DNA of 32,477 bases. It comes from Rhodospirillales bacterium (GTDB lineage Bacteria > Pseudomonadota > Alphaproteobacteria > Kiloniellales > JAKSDN01). Below, piece by piece: positions 17,620 to 24,318 of this stretch. The notes beneath the pieces were generated by a model that had not been told where the DNA came from, did no database searches, and saw only the letters and a list, made by a program, of their open reading frames with translations. Made by a program: the position numbers and the translations under genes. The stretch's first letter is position 1; every line of letters begins with the position of its first letter. Location: the NCBI GenBank assembly GCA_029859805.1, contig JAOUCL010000017.1:1-32477 (forward strand), read 5' to 3'.

Positions 17620-18543
17620 TCAGAGCAGCCGGCGGTAGAGCGGCTTGGCGACGAGCGGCAGCAGATAGACCGGGATCTGGGCCATGGCCACGTAGAGCGC
17701 CAGGTCCCGGCCGAGCAGGCTGCCGGCCAGGACCAGCATCAGCGCCATGTTGCGGTTGCCCAGCGAGAGCCCCATGGAAAAGGCCGTGCGCCGCCCGCGC
17801 CGCCAGTAGATCAGCGCGCCCAGGGCCTGAAAGCCGGCGTTGAAGGCCACGGCGGCGGCCAGGAACAGGGCGACGGTCATGGGCTCGGCGAGCAGGCGGG
17901 CGGTCACGCCGTCCATCATGGCCAGCGCCGCGAACACCAGGATCACCACGTTGGCGCCGTCGAGCCGCTCGGCCTGCTGCGCGATCAAACCGGCCGGCAG
18001 CAGGCGCCGCAGGCTCCAGGCCGTGGCGAAGGGCAGGCCGACGAAGAGCGCGAAGCGCGCGAAGAAGGCACCCAGGTCAACCGCGAGATCGAGCCCGACC
18101 AGCCAAAACAGGACCGGGGTCAGGGTGAACGGCAGGAAGAAGGTGGTCGCCGTCACCAGCAGCACGGCGAGCGGTGCATCGAGGCCGATCAGCTGGGCGA
18201 GCGCCGCGGAGGCGACCAGAGACGGCGCCGCGCCGTTCAGCACCAGCGCGTGGGTCAGGCCCGGCGGCAGGCCGGCGAAGAGCGTCAGGCCCCAGACCAC
18301 GACCGGGGTGATCACCAGGTGCCAGCCGGTGGCGAGCGCCGCCGCACCGGGCCGGCGGGCATAGGCGGCGAGCCGCGACCAGTCCAGGCGCAGCAGCGAC
18401 ACGGCGAGCAGCAGCGCAACCAGGGACCCGAGCGCCGGGCGCACCGCCGTGGCCAGCTCGGGCAGCGCCAACCCGAGGAACACGCCGCCCGCGAGAAACG
18501 GCGGGGCGTTCCGGCCGAGGAAGGCGAGCAGGCGGCATAGCAT
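17620..18543 (-). CDS. Bile acid:sodium symporter (BASS)-family transporter
   Basis: 307 aa integral membrane protein, about 8-10 hydrophobic segments through the whole length, starting MLCRLLAFLGRNAPPFLAGG. Traits that fit the BASS/NTCP superfamily: early ALPELATAVRPALGSLVALL, a central LNGAAPSLVASAALAQLIGL (sodium-site crossover region) and SMGLSLGNRNMALMLVLAG near the C-terminus. Related proteins carry organic anions, such as pantoate, pyruvate or bile acids, with sodium; the substrate here is not told by sequence. It converges on the corrinoid gene with 19 nt between stops. A strong hairpin lies in its 5' leader (18573-18605). Family call is good, function open. Confidence 0.8.
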   Translation of the reverse strand: MLCRLLAFLGRNAPPFLAGGVFLGLALPELATAVRPALGSLVALLLAVSLLRLDWSRLAAYARRPGAAALATGWHLVITPVVVWGLTLFAGLPPGLTHALVLNGAAPSLVASAALAQLIGLDAPLAVLLVTATTFFLPFTLTPVLFWLVGLDLAVDLGAFFARFALFVGLPFATAWSLRRLLPAGLIAQQAERLDGANVVILVFAALAMMDGVTARLLAEPMTVALFLAAAVAFNAGFQALGALIYWRRGRRTAFSMGLSLGNRNMALMLVLAGSLLGRDLALYVAMAQIPVYLLPLVAKPLYRRLL

Positions 18544-18572
18544 GGCGCTTTCACCCGTGCAGGGAAATGTCG

Positions 18573-18605
18573 GGCGGCAATCCCCACGGCGGCGGGATTG
18601 CCGCC
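18573..18605. repeat. Perfect 12-bp inverted repeat, stem-loop in BASS gene leader
   Basis: GGCGGCAATCCC (18573-18584) and GGGATTGCCGCC (18594-18605) are perfect reverse complements with a 9-nt loop. On the minus strand the hairpin lies 30-62 nt upstream of the BASS ATG. No T-run follows on either strand, so it may be an attenuator, an RNA-stability element or an operator rather than a plain terminator. The 12-mer CCACGGCGGCGG within it (18584-18595) occurs again at 18647-18658. Confidence 0.6.
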
Positions 18606-18734
18606 TGCCACCCCGCCCGCAAGGTACCGCATTCAGGGTTTCTTAACCACGGCGGCGGAAAGATGTTCCCCGCGGCGAGACCTGCCGGAACGAGGCACGC
18701 TTCGTCGACCCGGCTCTCCGGCACAGGAATGACC

Positions 18735-18896
18735 ATGCCCCAGGATCTCATGAGCGAGCACACCGCCGAACTGATGCTCTTACTCTACGACGACGGCGTC
18801 GACCGTGACGAACTGAAGGCCCTGGTGGGCAGCGCCTTCAAGGACGGCATCGAATACACGATCAAGCGCATGAGCGACAACCGCGACAGCCCCTGA
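18735..18896 (+). CDS. Small hypothetical protein (~53 aa)
   Basis: An acidic, helical small protein: MPQDLMSEHTAELMLLLYDD, then GVDRDELKALVGSAFKDGIE and a short C-terminus ending NRDSP. AGGA lies six bases before ATG 18735; ATG 18729 and ATG 18750 are in frame alternatives. The periodic Leu/Glu/Asp pattern and codon use look like real coding sequence. I do not recognise a family and the neighbours (BASS transporter divergent, tRNA-Gly convergent) give no clue. Confidence 0.5.
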   Translation: MPQDLMSEHTAELMLLLYDDGVDRDELKALVGSAFKDGIEYTIKRMSDNRDSP

Positions 18897-18956
18897 GCAC
18901 CCTGGAGCCGCTTGTCCGGCGTCGGGCCCGATCCGGCGACCTCGATATCGGGAGTC

Positions 18957-19030
18957 TGGAGCGGGTGAAGGGAATCGAACCCTCGTCGTAAGCTTGGGAA
19001 GCTTCTGCTCTGCCATTGAGCTACACCCGC
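18957..19030 (-). tRNA. tRNA-Gly (anticodon CCC)
   Basis: The minus strand folds as a standard tRNA: acceptor GCGGGTG pairs with CACCCGC, D-arm GCTC-AATGGCA-GAGC, anticodon loop TTCCCAA with CCC at the complement of 18996-18998, and T-arm GAGGG-TTCGATT-CCCTT. Discriminator T and an encoded CCA follow (complement of 18957-18960). Anticodon CCC reads GGG glycine codons. Confidence 0.96.
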
Positions 19031-19048
19031 GTCCCAGGGATGGCCGGA

Positions 19049-19077
19049 AAACTACGAGTTTCACAGGCCGCGCGCAA
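19049..19077 (-). promoter_or_regulatory. Possible promoter of tRNA-Gly
   Basis: On the minus strand TTGCGC (complement of 19072-19077) and TAGTTT (complement of 19049-19054) are spaced by exactly 17 nt and end about 18 nt before the tRNA. Each box matches only half of the consensus; spacing and position are the main support. Confidence 0.3.
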
Positions 19078-19151
19078 GACTCTGGAAACCGTGACCCGCG
19101 TCGTTAACCAAGTTGGCGAGGCCGCCCCGTTGGACGCGAATCCTTTGCAGG

Positions 19152-19244
19152 TCAATGATTCCGCACCTGTCTCTCTGTTCCCATGGGTCGTTGTATGAAA
19201 GAATTTTTCAATCATTGATTGCTGTTCCGCGAGGCTTTGTTAAT
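19152..19244 (+). promoter_or_regulatory. Control region of the receiver-PilZ gene: inverted repeat and promoter candidate
   Basis: TCAATGATT (19152-19160) recurs inverted as AATCATTGA (19210-19218). The second copy is part of a palindrome AATCA-T-TGATT (19210-19220). A promoter candidate, TTGATT (19215-19220) and GTTAAT (19239-19244) with an 18-nt spacer, overlaps it, so a bound regulator could cover the -35 box. The stretch is AT-rich relative to its surroundings. Boxes are imperfect. Confidence 0.35.
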
Positions 19245-19305
19245 CTTTTTGGGGTAGCACTTGGCCGGTGATCGCCACCAAGGCGGCGCCTGGCGGGAGT
19301 CGGCG

Positions 19306-19971
19306 ATGCAGGTCCTCTACGTCGAAGACGACAAACTGATGGCCAAGAACGTGGAGCTGATCCTCCAGAAGGAGGGTCATTTCTGCCACACCGCCGACCG
19401 GGGCGAGCGGGCGGTCGAGCTCGCCAAACGCAACACCTACGACATCATCATCCTCGACATCATGCTGCCCGATTTCGACGGCTACGAAGTCATCGAGCGC
19501 CTGCGCGCGAGCGGCATCGACACGCCCTACCTGATACAGTCGGGTCTGGTCGATCGCGACACCCGGCCGGACGGGCTGGGGTTCGGGACCCACGAGTTCC
19601 TGATTAAGCCCTTCGACGGGGTCGAACTGATCGAGAGCATGGACCGCGTCATGGCGCGCGCCGAGCAACGCAGCGCCCAGAAACGCGATTCCAGACCTGA
19701 CGGTCAGGAGCCGCCAGGCCACCATGGCCCCGAGAAGAGACGCCACAGGCGATTCGCCACCATCAAGGCCGCCAAGATCATTCACAAGAAGATCCAGACG
19801 GACTGTATCATCCTTAATATTTCCCATGGCGGCGCCGCAATCAGGTTGCCCAAGAACAAGCTCAACTGCCCCGAAAACTTCGCCCTGAAACTGCAGTCCG
19901 AACCGTTGCACTACTGCCAGGTCTGCTGGCGGTTCGGCGACAAGATCGGTGTTAAGTTCATCGGGCGCTGA
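19306..19971 (+). CDS. CtrA-type response regulator receiver fused to PilZ domain
   Basis: 221 aa; ATG 19306 has GGGAG six bases upstream (an earlier in-frame TTG at 19261 is unlikely). Residues 1-118 are a receiver: acidic pocket E7-D8-D9, phospho-acceptor Asp51 (IIILDIMLPD), Ser79 and Lys101 (FLIKPF). Wording such as VEDD, VELILQKEG, DGYEV and SGL...GLGFG closely follows CtrA of alphaproteobacteria, including the phosphorylated Asp at position 51. Instead of CtrA's winged-helix domain, a basic linker leads to a PilZ domain with the cyclic-di-GMP motifs RRHRR (145-149, RxxxR) and NISHGG (171-176, NxSxxG). It therefore appears to join phosphorelay input to c-di-GMP binding, without DNA binding. 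No kinase or cyclase is adjacent. Target may be motility, cell cycle or envelope. Confidence 0.9.
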   Translation: MQVLYVEDDKLMAKNVELILQKEGHFCHTADRGERAVELAKRNTYDIIILDIMLPDFDGYEVIERLRASGIDTPYLIQSGLVDRDTRPDGLGFGTHEFLIKPFDGVELIESMDRVMARAEQRSAQKRDSRPDGQEPPGHHGPEKRRHRRFATIKAAKIIHKKIQTDCIILNISHGGAAIRLPKNKLNCPENFALKLQSEPLHYCQVCWRFGDKIGVKFIGR

Positions 19972-20063
19972 CCGTGTTCCGGCGGCCGGCCGGACCCCGA
20001 ACTCCGCGTGACGTGACCCTGTCCTTGCCGCTGAGGGCAGGGCAACCGGGGCCCTGGAGATAC

Positions 20064-20092
20064 TTGGCCCGGCGCGCGGGGCGGCGTACTAT
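20064..20092 (+). promoter_or_regulatory. Promoter candidate for apaG
   Basis: TTGGCC (20064-20069) and TACTAT (20087-20092) are separated by exactly 17 nt; each matches four of six sigma-70 consensus bases. Transcription would start near 20099, ahead of the GAGGAGG site of apaG. Confidence 0.45.
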
Positions 20093-20130
20093 GGCCCGGC
20101 CGCAGCGGCGAACCGAGGAGGTCGCGGGCC

Positions 20131-20523
20131 ATGTACAGCGAAACGACGCATTCGATCCGCGTCACGGTCGAGCCCATCTACCTGGAAGAGCAATCCTCGC
20201 CCAGCGACAACCACTATGTCTGGGCCTATCACGTGCGGATCGAGAACACCGGCGGCGATACCGTGCAACTGCTGACCCGCCACTGGAAGATCACCGATTC
20301 CCTCGGCCGGGTTCAGGAGGTGCGCAGCGCCGGTGTCGTGGGCGAGCAACCGGTCCTGCCGCCGGGCCAGGCCTTCGAGTACACCAGCGGCACGCCGCTG
20401 CCGACACCTTCGGGAATCATGGTCGGGTCCTACGGAATGGCGGCGGAAGACGGCAAGCGCTTCGACGTGGCCATTCCGGCCTTCTCGCTTGACAGCCCGC
20501 ACCAACCGGTGCAGTTGAACTGA
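20131..20523 (+). CDS. apaG: ApaG family protein
   Basis: 130 aa, matching the usual 125-130 aa of ApaG. ATG 20131 follows GAGGAGG at about ten bases. It is a single fibronectin-III-like beta-sandwich: [80 protein letters not shown] and a [18 protein letters not shown] turn, all typical of the family. ApaG has been linked to cobalt/magnesium homeostasis in enterobacteria; the biochemical role is poorly defined. It appears to have its own promoter and lies 130 nt upstream of folE. Confidence 0.96.
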   Translation: MYSETTHSIRVTVEPIYLEEQSSPSDNHYVWAYHVRIENTGGDTVQLLTRHWKITDSLGRVQEVRSAGVVGEQPVLPPGQAFEYTSGTPLPTPSGIMVGSYGMAAEDGKRFDVAIPAFSLDSPHQPVQLN

Positions 20524-20553
20524 TCCGGGGCCGCACCGAAACAAGCCAAATCG

Positions 20554-20562
20554 TGCTAGACT
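20554..20562 (+). promoter_or_regulatory. Extended -10 element upstream of folE
   Basis: TGC-TAGACT (20554-20562) fits an extended -10 (TGn then TAnAnT-like). No good -35 lies 16-18 nt upstream, as is normal for extended -10 promoters. It would give a leader of about 85 nt before folE. The same TAGACT hexamer serves as -10 candidate at 26047-26052. Confidence 0.3.
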
Positions 20563-20653
20563 TGCGGCCGTGGGCCGCTTTGCGCAGCGGTGCGGCGATG
20601 TCCCGGGCCGCTGGATTTGTGCAGTGGATCATCGACCGGAAGGGAAGGCTACC

Positions 20654-21304
20654 ATGACCTCCAGCGACGTCGCCCAAGTTGACAAGGGTGTCCGCGCCGA
20701 GGCGAGCGGGCGCCCAACCCGCGCCGAGGCCGAGCAAGCCGTCGAAACCCTGATTCGCTGGGCCGGCGACAATCCCCTGCGCGAAGGGCTGCTCGCCACG
20801 CCGAAGCGCGTCGTCAACGCCTACGAGAGCTTCTTCTCGGGCTACGGCCAAGACCCGGTCGAGCTGCTGCAGCGCACCTTCGAGGAGATAGACGGCTACG
20901 ACGAGATGGTGTTGCTGCGCGACATCCGCTTCGAGTCGCACTGCGAGCACCACATGCTGCCGATCATCGGCAGGGCGCACGTCGCCTACCTGCCGAAAAA
21001 GCGCGTGGTGGGTATCAGCAAGCTGGCGCGCGTGGTCGAAACCTATGCGCGGCGCCTGCAGATCCAGGAGAAGATGACTGCCCAGATCGCCAACTCCATC
21101 AACGAGGTGCTCGAGCCGCAGGGCGTGGCGGTCGTGATCGAGGCGGAGCACCAATGCATGACCACCCGCGGCGTGCACAAGCCGGGCGTCGCGATGGTGA
21201 CCAGCCGAATGCTCGGCCGCTTCCGCAGCGACGCCCGGAGCCGCCGAGAGTTCCTCTCCCTGATCGGGTCAGCGTCGGGGGCTAGGGGCCTGCAGGGCGC
21301 CTGA
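20654..21304 (+). CDS. folE: GTP cyclohydrolase I
   Basis: 216 aa, type IA enzyme turning GTP into 7,8-dihydroneopterin triphosphate, first step of folate (and preQ) biosynthesis. ATG 20654 has AGGGAAGG upstream. Visible: [20 protein letters not shown] at the N-terminal domain; [20 protein letters not shown] with zinc ligands Cys97 and His100 and catalytic His99; [20 protein letters not shown]; and [14 protein letters not shown] with the third zinc ligand Cys168. These match the E. coli Cys110/His113/Cys181 set. The C-terminus has a short extra tail after EFLSLIG. It is followed 40 nt later by trkH. Confidence 0.97.
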   Translation: MTSSDVAQVDKGVRAEASGRPTRAEAEQAVETLIRWAGDNPLREGLLATPKRVVNAYESFFSGYGQDPVELLQRTFEEIDGYDEMVLLRDIRFESHCEHHMLPIIGRAHVAYLPKKRVVGISKLARVVETYARRLQIQEKMTAQIANSINEVLEPQGVAVVIEAEHQCMTTRGVHKPGVAMVTSRMLGRFRSDARSRREFLSLIGSASGARGLQGA

Positions 21305-21344
21305 GCCGGGTGCCCCGACCGGCCGGCAATCGGCTCGTCTTCTC

Positions 21345-22790
21345 ATGATCGACTTTCGTCCCATCGCCTTCGTGCTCGGTATCCTGCTGGCCATCCTGGC
21401 GCTTGCCATGCTGATTCCGGCCTCGGTCGATGCGGCGATCGGCCATCCCGACTGGCAGGTCTTCACCGCCGCGGCCGGCGTGACGCTTTTCATCGGCGGC
21501 GCGCTGGTCCTGACCAGCCGTTCGGGGTGGAGCGCGTTCACCCTGCGCCAGGGCTTCATCATGACCAACCTGGCCTGGCTGGTGACCGCCACCTTCGGCG
21601 CCCTGCCCTTCGCATTCTCCGAGCTGGAGCTGAGCTATACCGACGCCTTCTTCGAATCCATGTCGGGCGTCACCACGACGGGATCGACGGTGATCACCGG
21701 CCTCGACGCGGCGCCGCCGGGCATCCTGCTGTGGCGCGCGATCCTGCAGTGGCTGGGCGGTATCGGCATCATCGTCATGGCGGTCGCCGTCCTGCCGATC
21801 CTGCAGGTCGGCGGCATGCAGCTGTTCCGCGTCGAGGCCTTCGAGACCGACAAGGTAGCGCCCCGGGCCGCGCAGATCGCCGGCAGCATCAGCATTGTCT
21901 ATGTGTTTCTGACCGGCGTGGCCTGGATCGTGCTCTGGGCGCTCGGCATGTCCAGCTTCGAGGCCGTGGCGCATGCCATGACTTCGATCGCCACCGGCGG
22001 GTTTTCGACCTCCGACGGCTCGCTCGGACACTTCAACAGTGCCGCCATCGACTGGTCCGTCAGCCTGTTCATGATTCTCGGCAGCCTGCCCTTCGTGCTC
22101 TACCTGCGCGCGGCGCGCGGCAACGTGCTGACGATCTTCCGCGACAGCCAGGTGCGCGTGCTGCTCGGCATCCTCGCGGTAGCCATTTCCCTGACCTGCC
22201 TCTGGCTCTGGCAGAAGGACATCATGGGTCTTGGCGGTGCACTGCGCTATGCCACCTTCAACGTGATCTCCGTCATGACCGGCACCGGCTACGCCACGGC
22301 CGATTTCGGCCAATGGGGCGGCTTCGTCCTGACCATCATGTTTTTGCTCATGTTCATCGGTGGCTGTGCCGGGTCGACCACCTGCGGCATCAAGATCTTC
22401 CGTTTCCAGGTACTCTACGCCACGGCCAAGGTGCAGCTCAGCCGCCTCATGCACCCGAACGGCGTCTTCGTTCCCTATTACAACAAACGGCCGATTCCGG
22501 AGACCGTCGCAGCCTCGGTGATGGGCTTCTTCTTCCTGTTCATCACTTCCTTTGCCCTGCTGGCCGTCGCGCTGGGCCTGATCGGCCTCGACCTGGTGAC
22601 CGCCCTGTCCGGCGCCGCAACGGCGATCGCCAACGTCGGTCCGGGCCTGGGCGACATCATCGGGCCGGCCGGCACCTTCGCGCCCCTGCCCGACGAGGCG
22701 AAGTGGTGCCTCTCGGCCGGCATGCTGCTCGGCCGGCTCGAGCTGTTCACCGTGCTGGTGCTGCTGGTACCCGATTTCTGGCGCAGTTGA
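21345..22790 (+). CDS. trkH: TrkH-family potassium uptake protein
   Basis: 481 aa integral membrane subunit of the Trk/Ktr potassium uptake system, proton- or sodium-linked. It carries the four pore-loop (M1-P-M2) repeats with selectivity-filter sequences TTTGST (110-115), ATGGF (216-220), TGTGYA (312-317) and NVGPGLG (430-436), each holding the conserved Gly. C-terminal GMLLGRLELFTVLVLLVPDF is typical of TrkH. ATG 21345 lacks a strong Shine-Dalgarno site; CGGCTCGTCTTCTC precedes it. Its cytosolic partner TrkA is not in the window. A 40-nt gap to folE and 17 nt to argE suggest a shared transcript, though functions differ. Confidence 0.95.
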   Translation: MIDFRPIAFVLGILLAILALAMLIPASVDAAIGHPDWQVFTAAAGVTLFIGGALVLTSRSGWSAFTLRQGFIMTNLAWLVTATFGALPFAFSELELSYTDAFFESMSGVTTTGSTVITGLDAAPPGILLWRAILQWLGGIGIIVMAVAVLPILQVGGMQLFRVEAFETDKVAPRAAQIAGSISIVYVFLTGVAWIVLWALGMSSFEAVAHAMTSIATGGFSTSDGSLGHFNSAAIDWSVSLFMILGSLPFVLYLRAARGNVLTIFRDSQVRVLLGILAVAISLTCLWLWQKDIMGLGGALRYATFNVISVMTGTGYATADFGQWGGFVLTIMFLLMFIGGCAGSTTCGIKIFRFQVLYATAKVQLSRLMHPNGVFVPYYNKRPIPETVAASVMGFFFLFITSFALLAVALGLIGLDLVTALSGAATAIANVGPGLGDIIGPAGTFAPLPDEAKWCLSAGMLLGRLELFTVLVLLVPDFWRS

Positions 22791-22807
22791 GGGAAGCCAC
22801 CCCGAGT

Positions 22808-23977
22808 ATGACCTCTGCGCGCCTCTCCCCGCGGCAACTGATCGACCGGCTGGTCGGCTTCGACACCACCTCGGCTAAGTCGAACCTGGCCCTGATCGAT
22901 TTCGTCGAGGCCTACTTGAAGAGCCACGGCGTGCCGGCTCGGCGCACGGTCGATCCCTCGGGCCTGAAGGCCAACCTCTTCGCCACGCTGGGGCCGGAGG
23001 CCGCAGGCGGCGTGGTACTCTCGGGCCACACCGACGTGGTCCCGGTCAACGGCCAGTCGTGGACCGGCGATCCCTTCGCCCTGGCCGAGCGGAACCGCCG
23101 CCTCTACGGTCGCGGCACGGCGGACATGAAGAGCTTCCTCGCGGTCGCGCTCGCGCTGGTGCCCGACGCGCTGTCCGCCGGCCTCGAACTGCCGATTCAC
23201 CTGGCACTCAGCTACGACGAGGAGGTCGGCTGCCTCGGCGTGGGCGGGCTGATCGCCGACATCAAGGCGAACCTCCCGCCGCCGCGCATCGTGATCATCG
23301 GCGAGCCGACCAACATGAAGCTCGTCACCGCCAACAAGGGCATCGCGGGCTTCGAGACGGGGGTCACCGGTGAGGAAGCCCACTCGAGCCAGCCGCACCG
23401 CGCCGGCAACGCGATCGTCGCGGCCGCCGAGCTGATCGGCTTCCTTGCTCGCCTGGCCGAGGAGAAGCGCAGCACGGCCCCGCAAGACGACCGCTTCGAC
23501 CCACCCTACACGACCTTCAACATCGGCACGGTCACCGGCGGCACCGCGCTCAACATCGTGCCGCGGCACGCGCGCTTCGCCTGGGAGTTCCGGCTGCTGC
23601 CGGGCGACGACGGGGAGGAGATCGTGGCCCGCTTCGAGCGCTTCGCCGAGCAGGAGGTCCTGCCGCGCCTACGGCAGACCGCCCCGGAGGCCGAGATCGT
23701 GACCGAGGCGCTCGCCCGGGTACCGCCTCTCGTCCCGGAATCGGACTCGCCTGCGGAGGCGCTCATCCGTCTGTTGACCGGCACCAACCGCGCCAAGGCC
23801 GTCTGCTTCGCAACCGAGGGCGGACTGTTCCAGGAAGCCGGCTTCTCCACCGTGATCTGCGGCCCCGGCTCGATCGACCAGGCCCACCGTCCGGACGAGT
23901 TCATCGAGCTGGCGCAGGTCGACTCCTGCGAAGCCTTCCTGCGCAAGCTGATCGCCTGGGCGGCCGGAGGCCCTTGA
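22808..23977 (+). CDS. argE: Acetylornithine deacetylase (ArgE/DapE-type M20 metallohydrolase)
   Basis: 389 aa, M20 peptidase family, hydrolysing N-acetylornithine to ornithine in arginine synthesis. ATG 22808 has GAGGGAAG about 12 nt before it. Di-zinc motifs are present: VVLSGHTDVVPVNG (His, Asp), GRGTADMKSF (bridging Asp), SYDEEVGCLGVGG (catalytic Glu and ligand Glu), a GEPTNMK ligand region and IDQAHRPDEFIELAQ (last His). The dimerisation domain holds ANKGIAGFETGVTGEEAHSS. The motifs favour ArgE over DapE (GEPTNM, IDQAHRPDEF). Length is typical. It follows trkH by 17 nt. Confidence 0.93.
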   Translation: MTSARLSPRQLIDRLVGFDTTSAKSNLALIDFVEAYLKSHGVPARRTVDPSGLKANLFATLGPEAAGGVVLSGHTDVVPVNGQSWTGDPFALAERNRRLYGRGTADMKSFLAVALALVPDALSAGLELPIHLALSYDEEVGCLGVGGLIADIKANLPPPRIVIIGEPTNMKLVTANKGIAGFETGVTGEEAHSSQPHRAGNAIVAAAELIGFLARLAEEKRSTAPQDDRFDPPYTTFNIGTVTGGTALNIVPRHARFAWEFRLLPGDDGEEIVARFERFAEQEVLPRLRQTAPEAEIVTEALARVPPLVPESDSPAEALIRLLTGTNRAKAVCFATEGGLFQEAGFSTVICGPGSIDQAHRPDEFIELAQVDSCEAFLRKLIAWAAGGP

Positions 23978-24088
23978 GCCTGAGGCCGCCCGAGCAGCTG
24001 CGCCGCCAAACGCGTGGCGTATCCCAGGCCGGAATTCCGGGAGGGAGCGGCGGTTGCGAAGGTCGGACCTCAGCTTGGAACGGGCGCG

Positions 24089-24211
24089 TTACGCGGCGGC
24101 GGCGCGGGCCAGAAGGACCAGGAACAGGACGACGATGGCCACGACCGGCAAGAGAACGTGGTCTTTGCTGTTTGGCGACTGGCTGGGCGGTGGGGAGGAC
24201 ATGTTCGGCAT
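24089..24211 (-). CDS. Small single-span membrane peptide (40 aa)
   Basis: ATG 24211 (minus) is preceded by AAAAGGCAGC. The 40-residue product starts MPNMSSPPPSQSPNSKDHV and continues as one hydrophobic span (LLPVVAIVVLFLVLLARAAAA). A hydrophilic Pro/Ser N-terminus followed by a clean transmembrane helix is unlikely as chance. AT-rich sequence with possible -10 boxes (around 24250-24280) lies upstream. I recognise no family. It fills most of the 340-nt gap between argE and the TPP enzyme; the remainder shows nothing else. An in-frame second ATG at 24202 is possible. Confidence 0.5.
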   Translation of the reverse strand: MPNMSSPPPSQSPNSKDHVLLPVVAIVVLFLVLLARAAAA

Positions 24212-24318
24212 GCTGCCTTTTGGCTGGATCGTTGCGCGTTCTGCGGGACCATAAATATCCGAGCCGGGTTATAGAACGATTAACGGCAGGCGGGCGGACC
24301 GCCTCGTCCGGAGCGCTC

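Noticed and set aside
19100-19260. CtrA-binding site (TTAA-N7-TTAA) upstream of the receiver-PilZ gene
   Set aside because: Single TTAA half-sites occur (GTTAACC, GTTAATC) but never at the required spacing.
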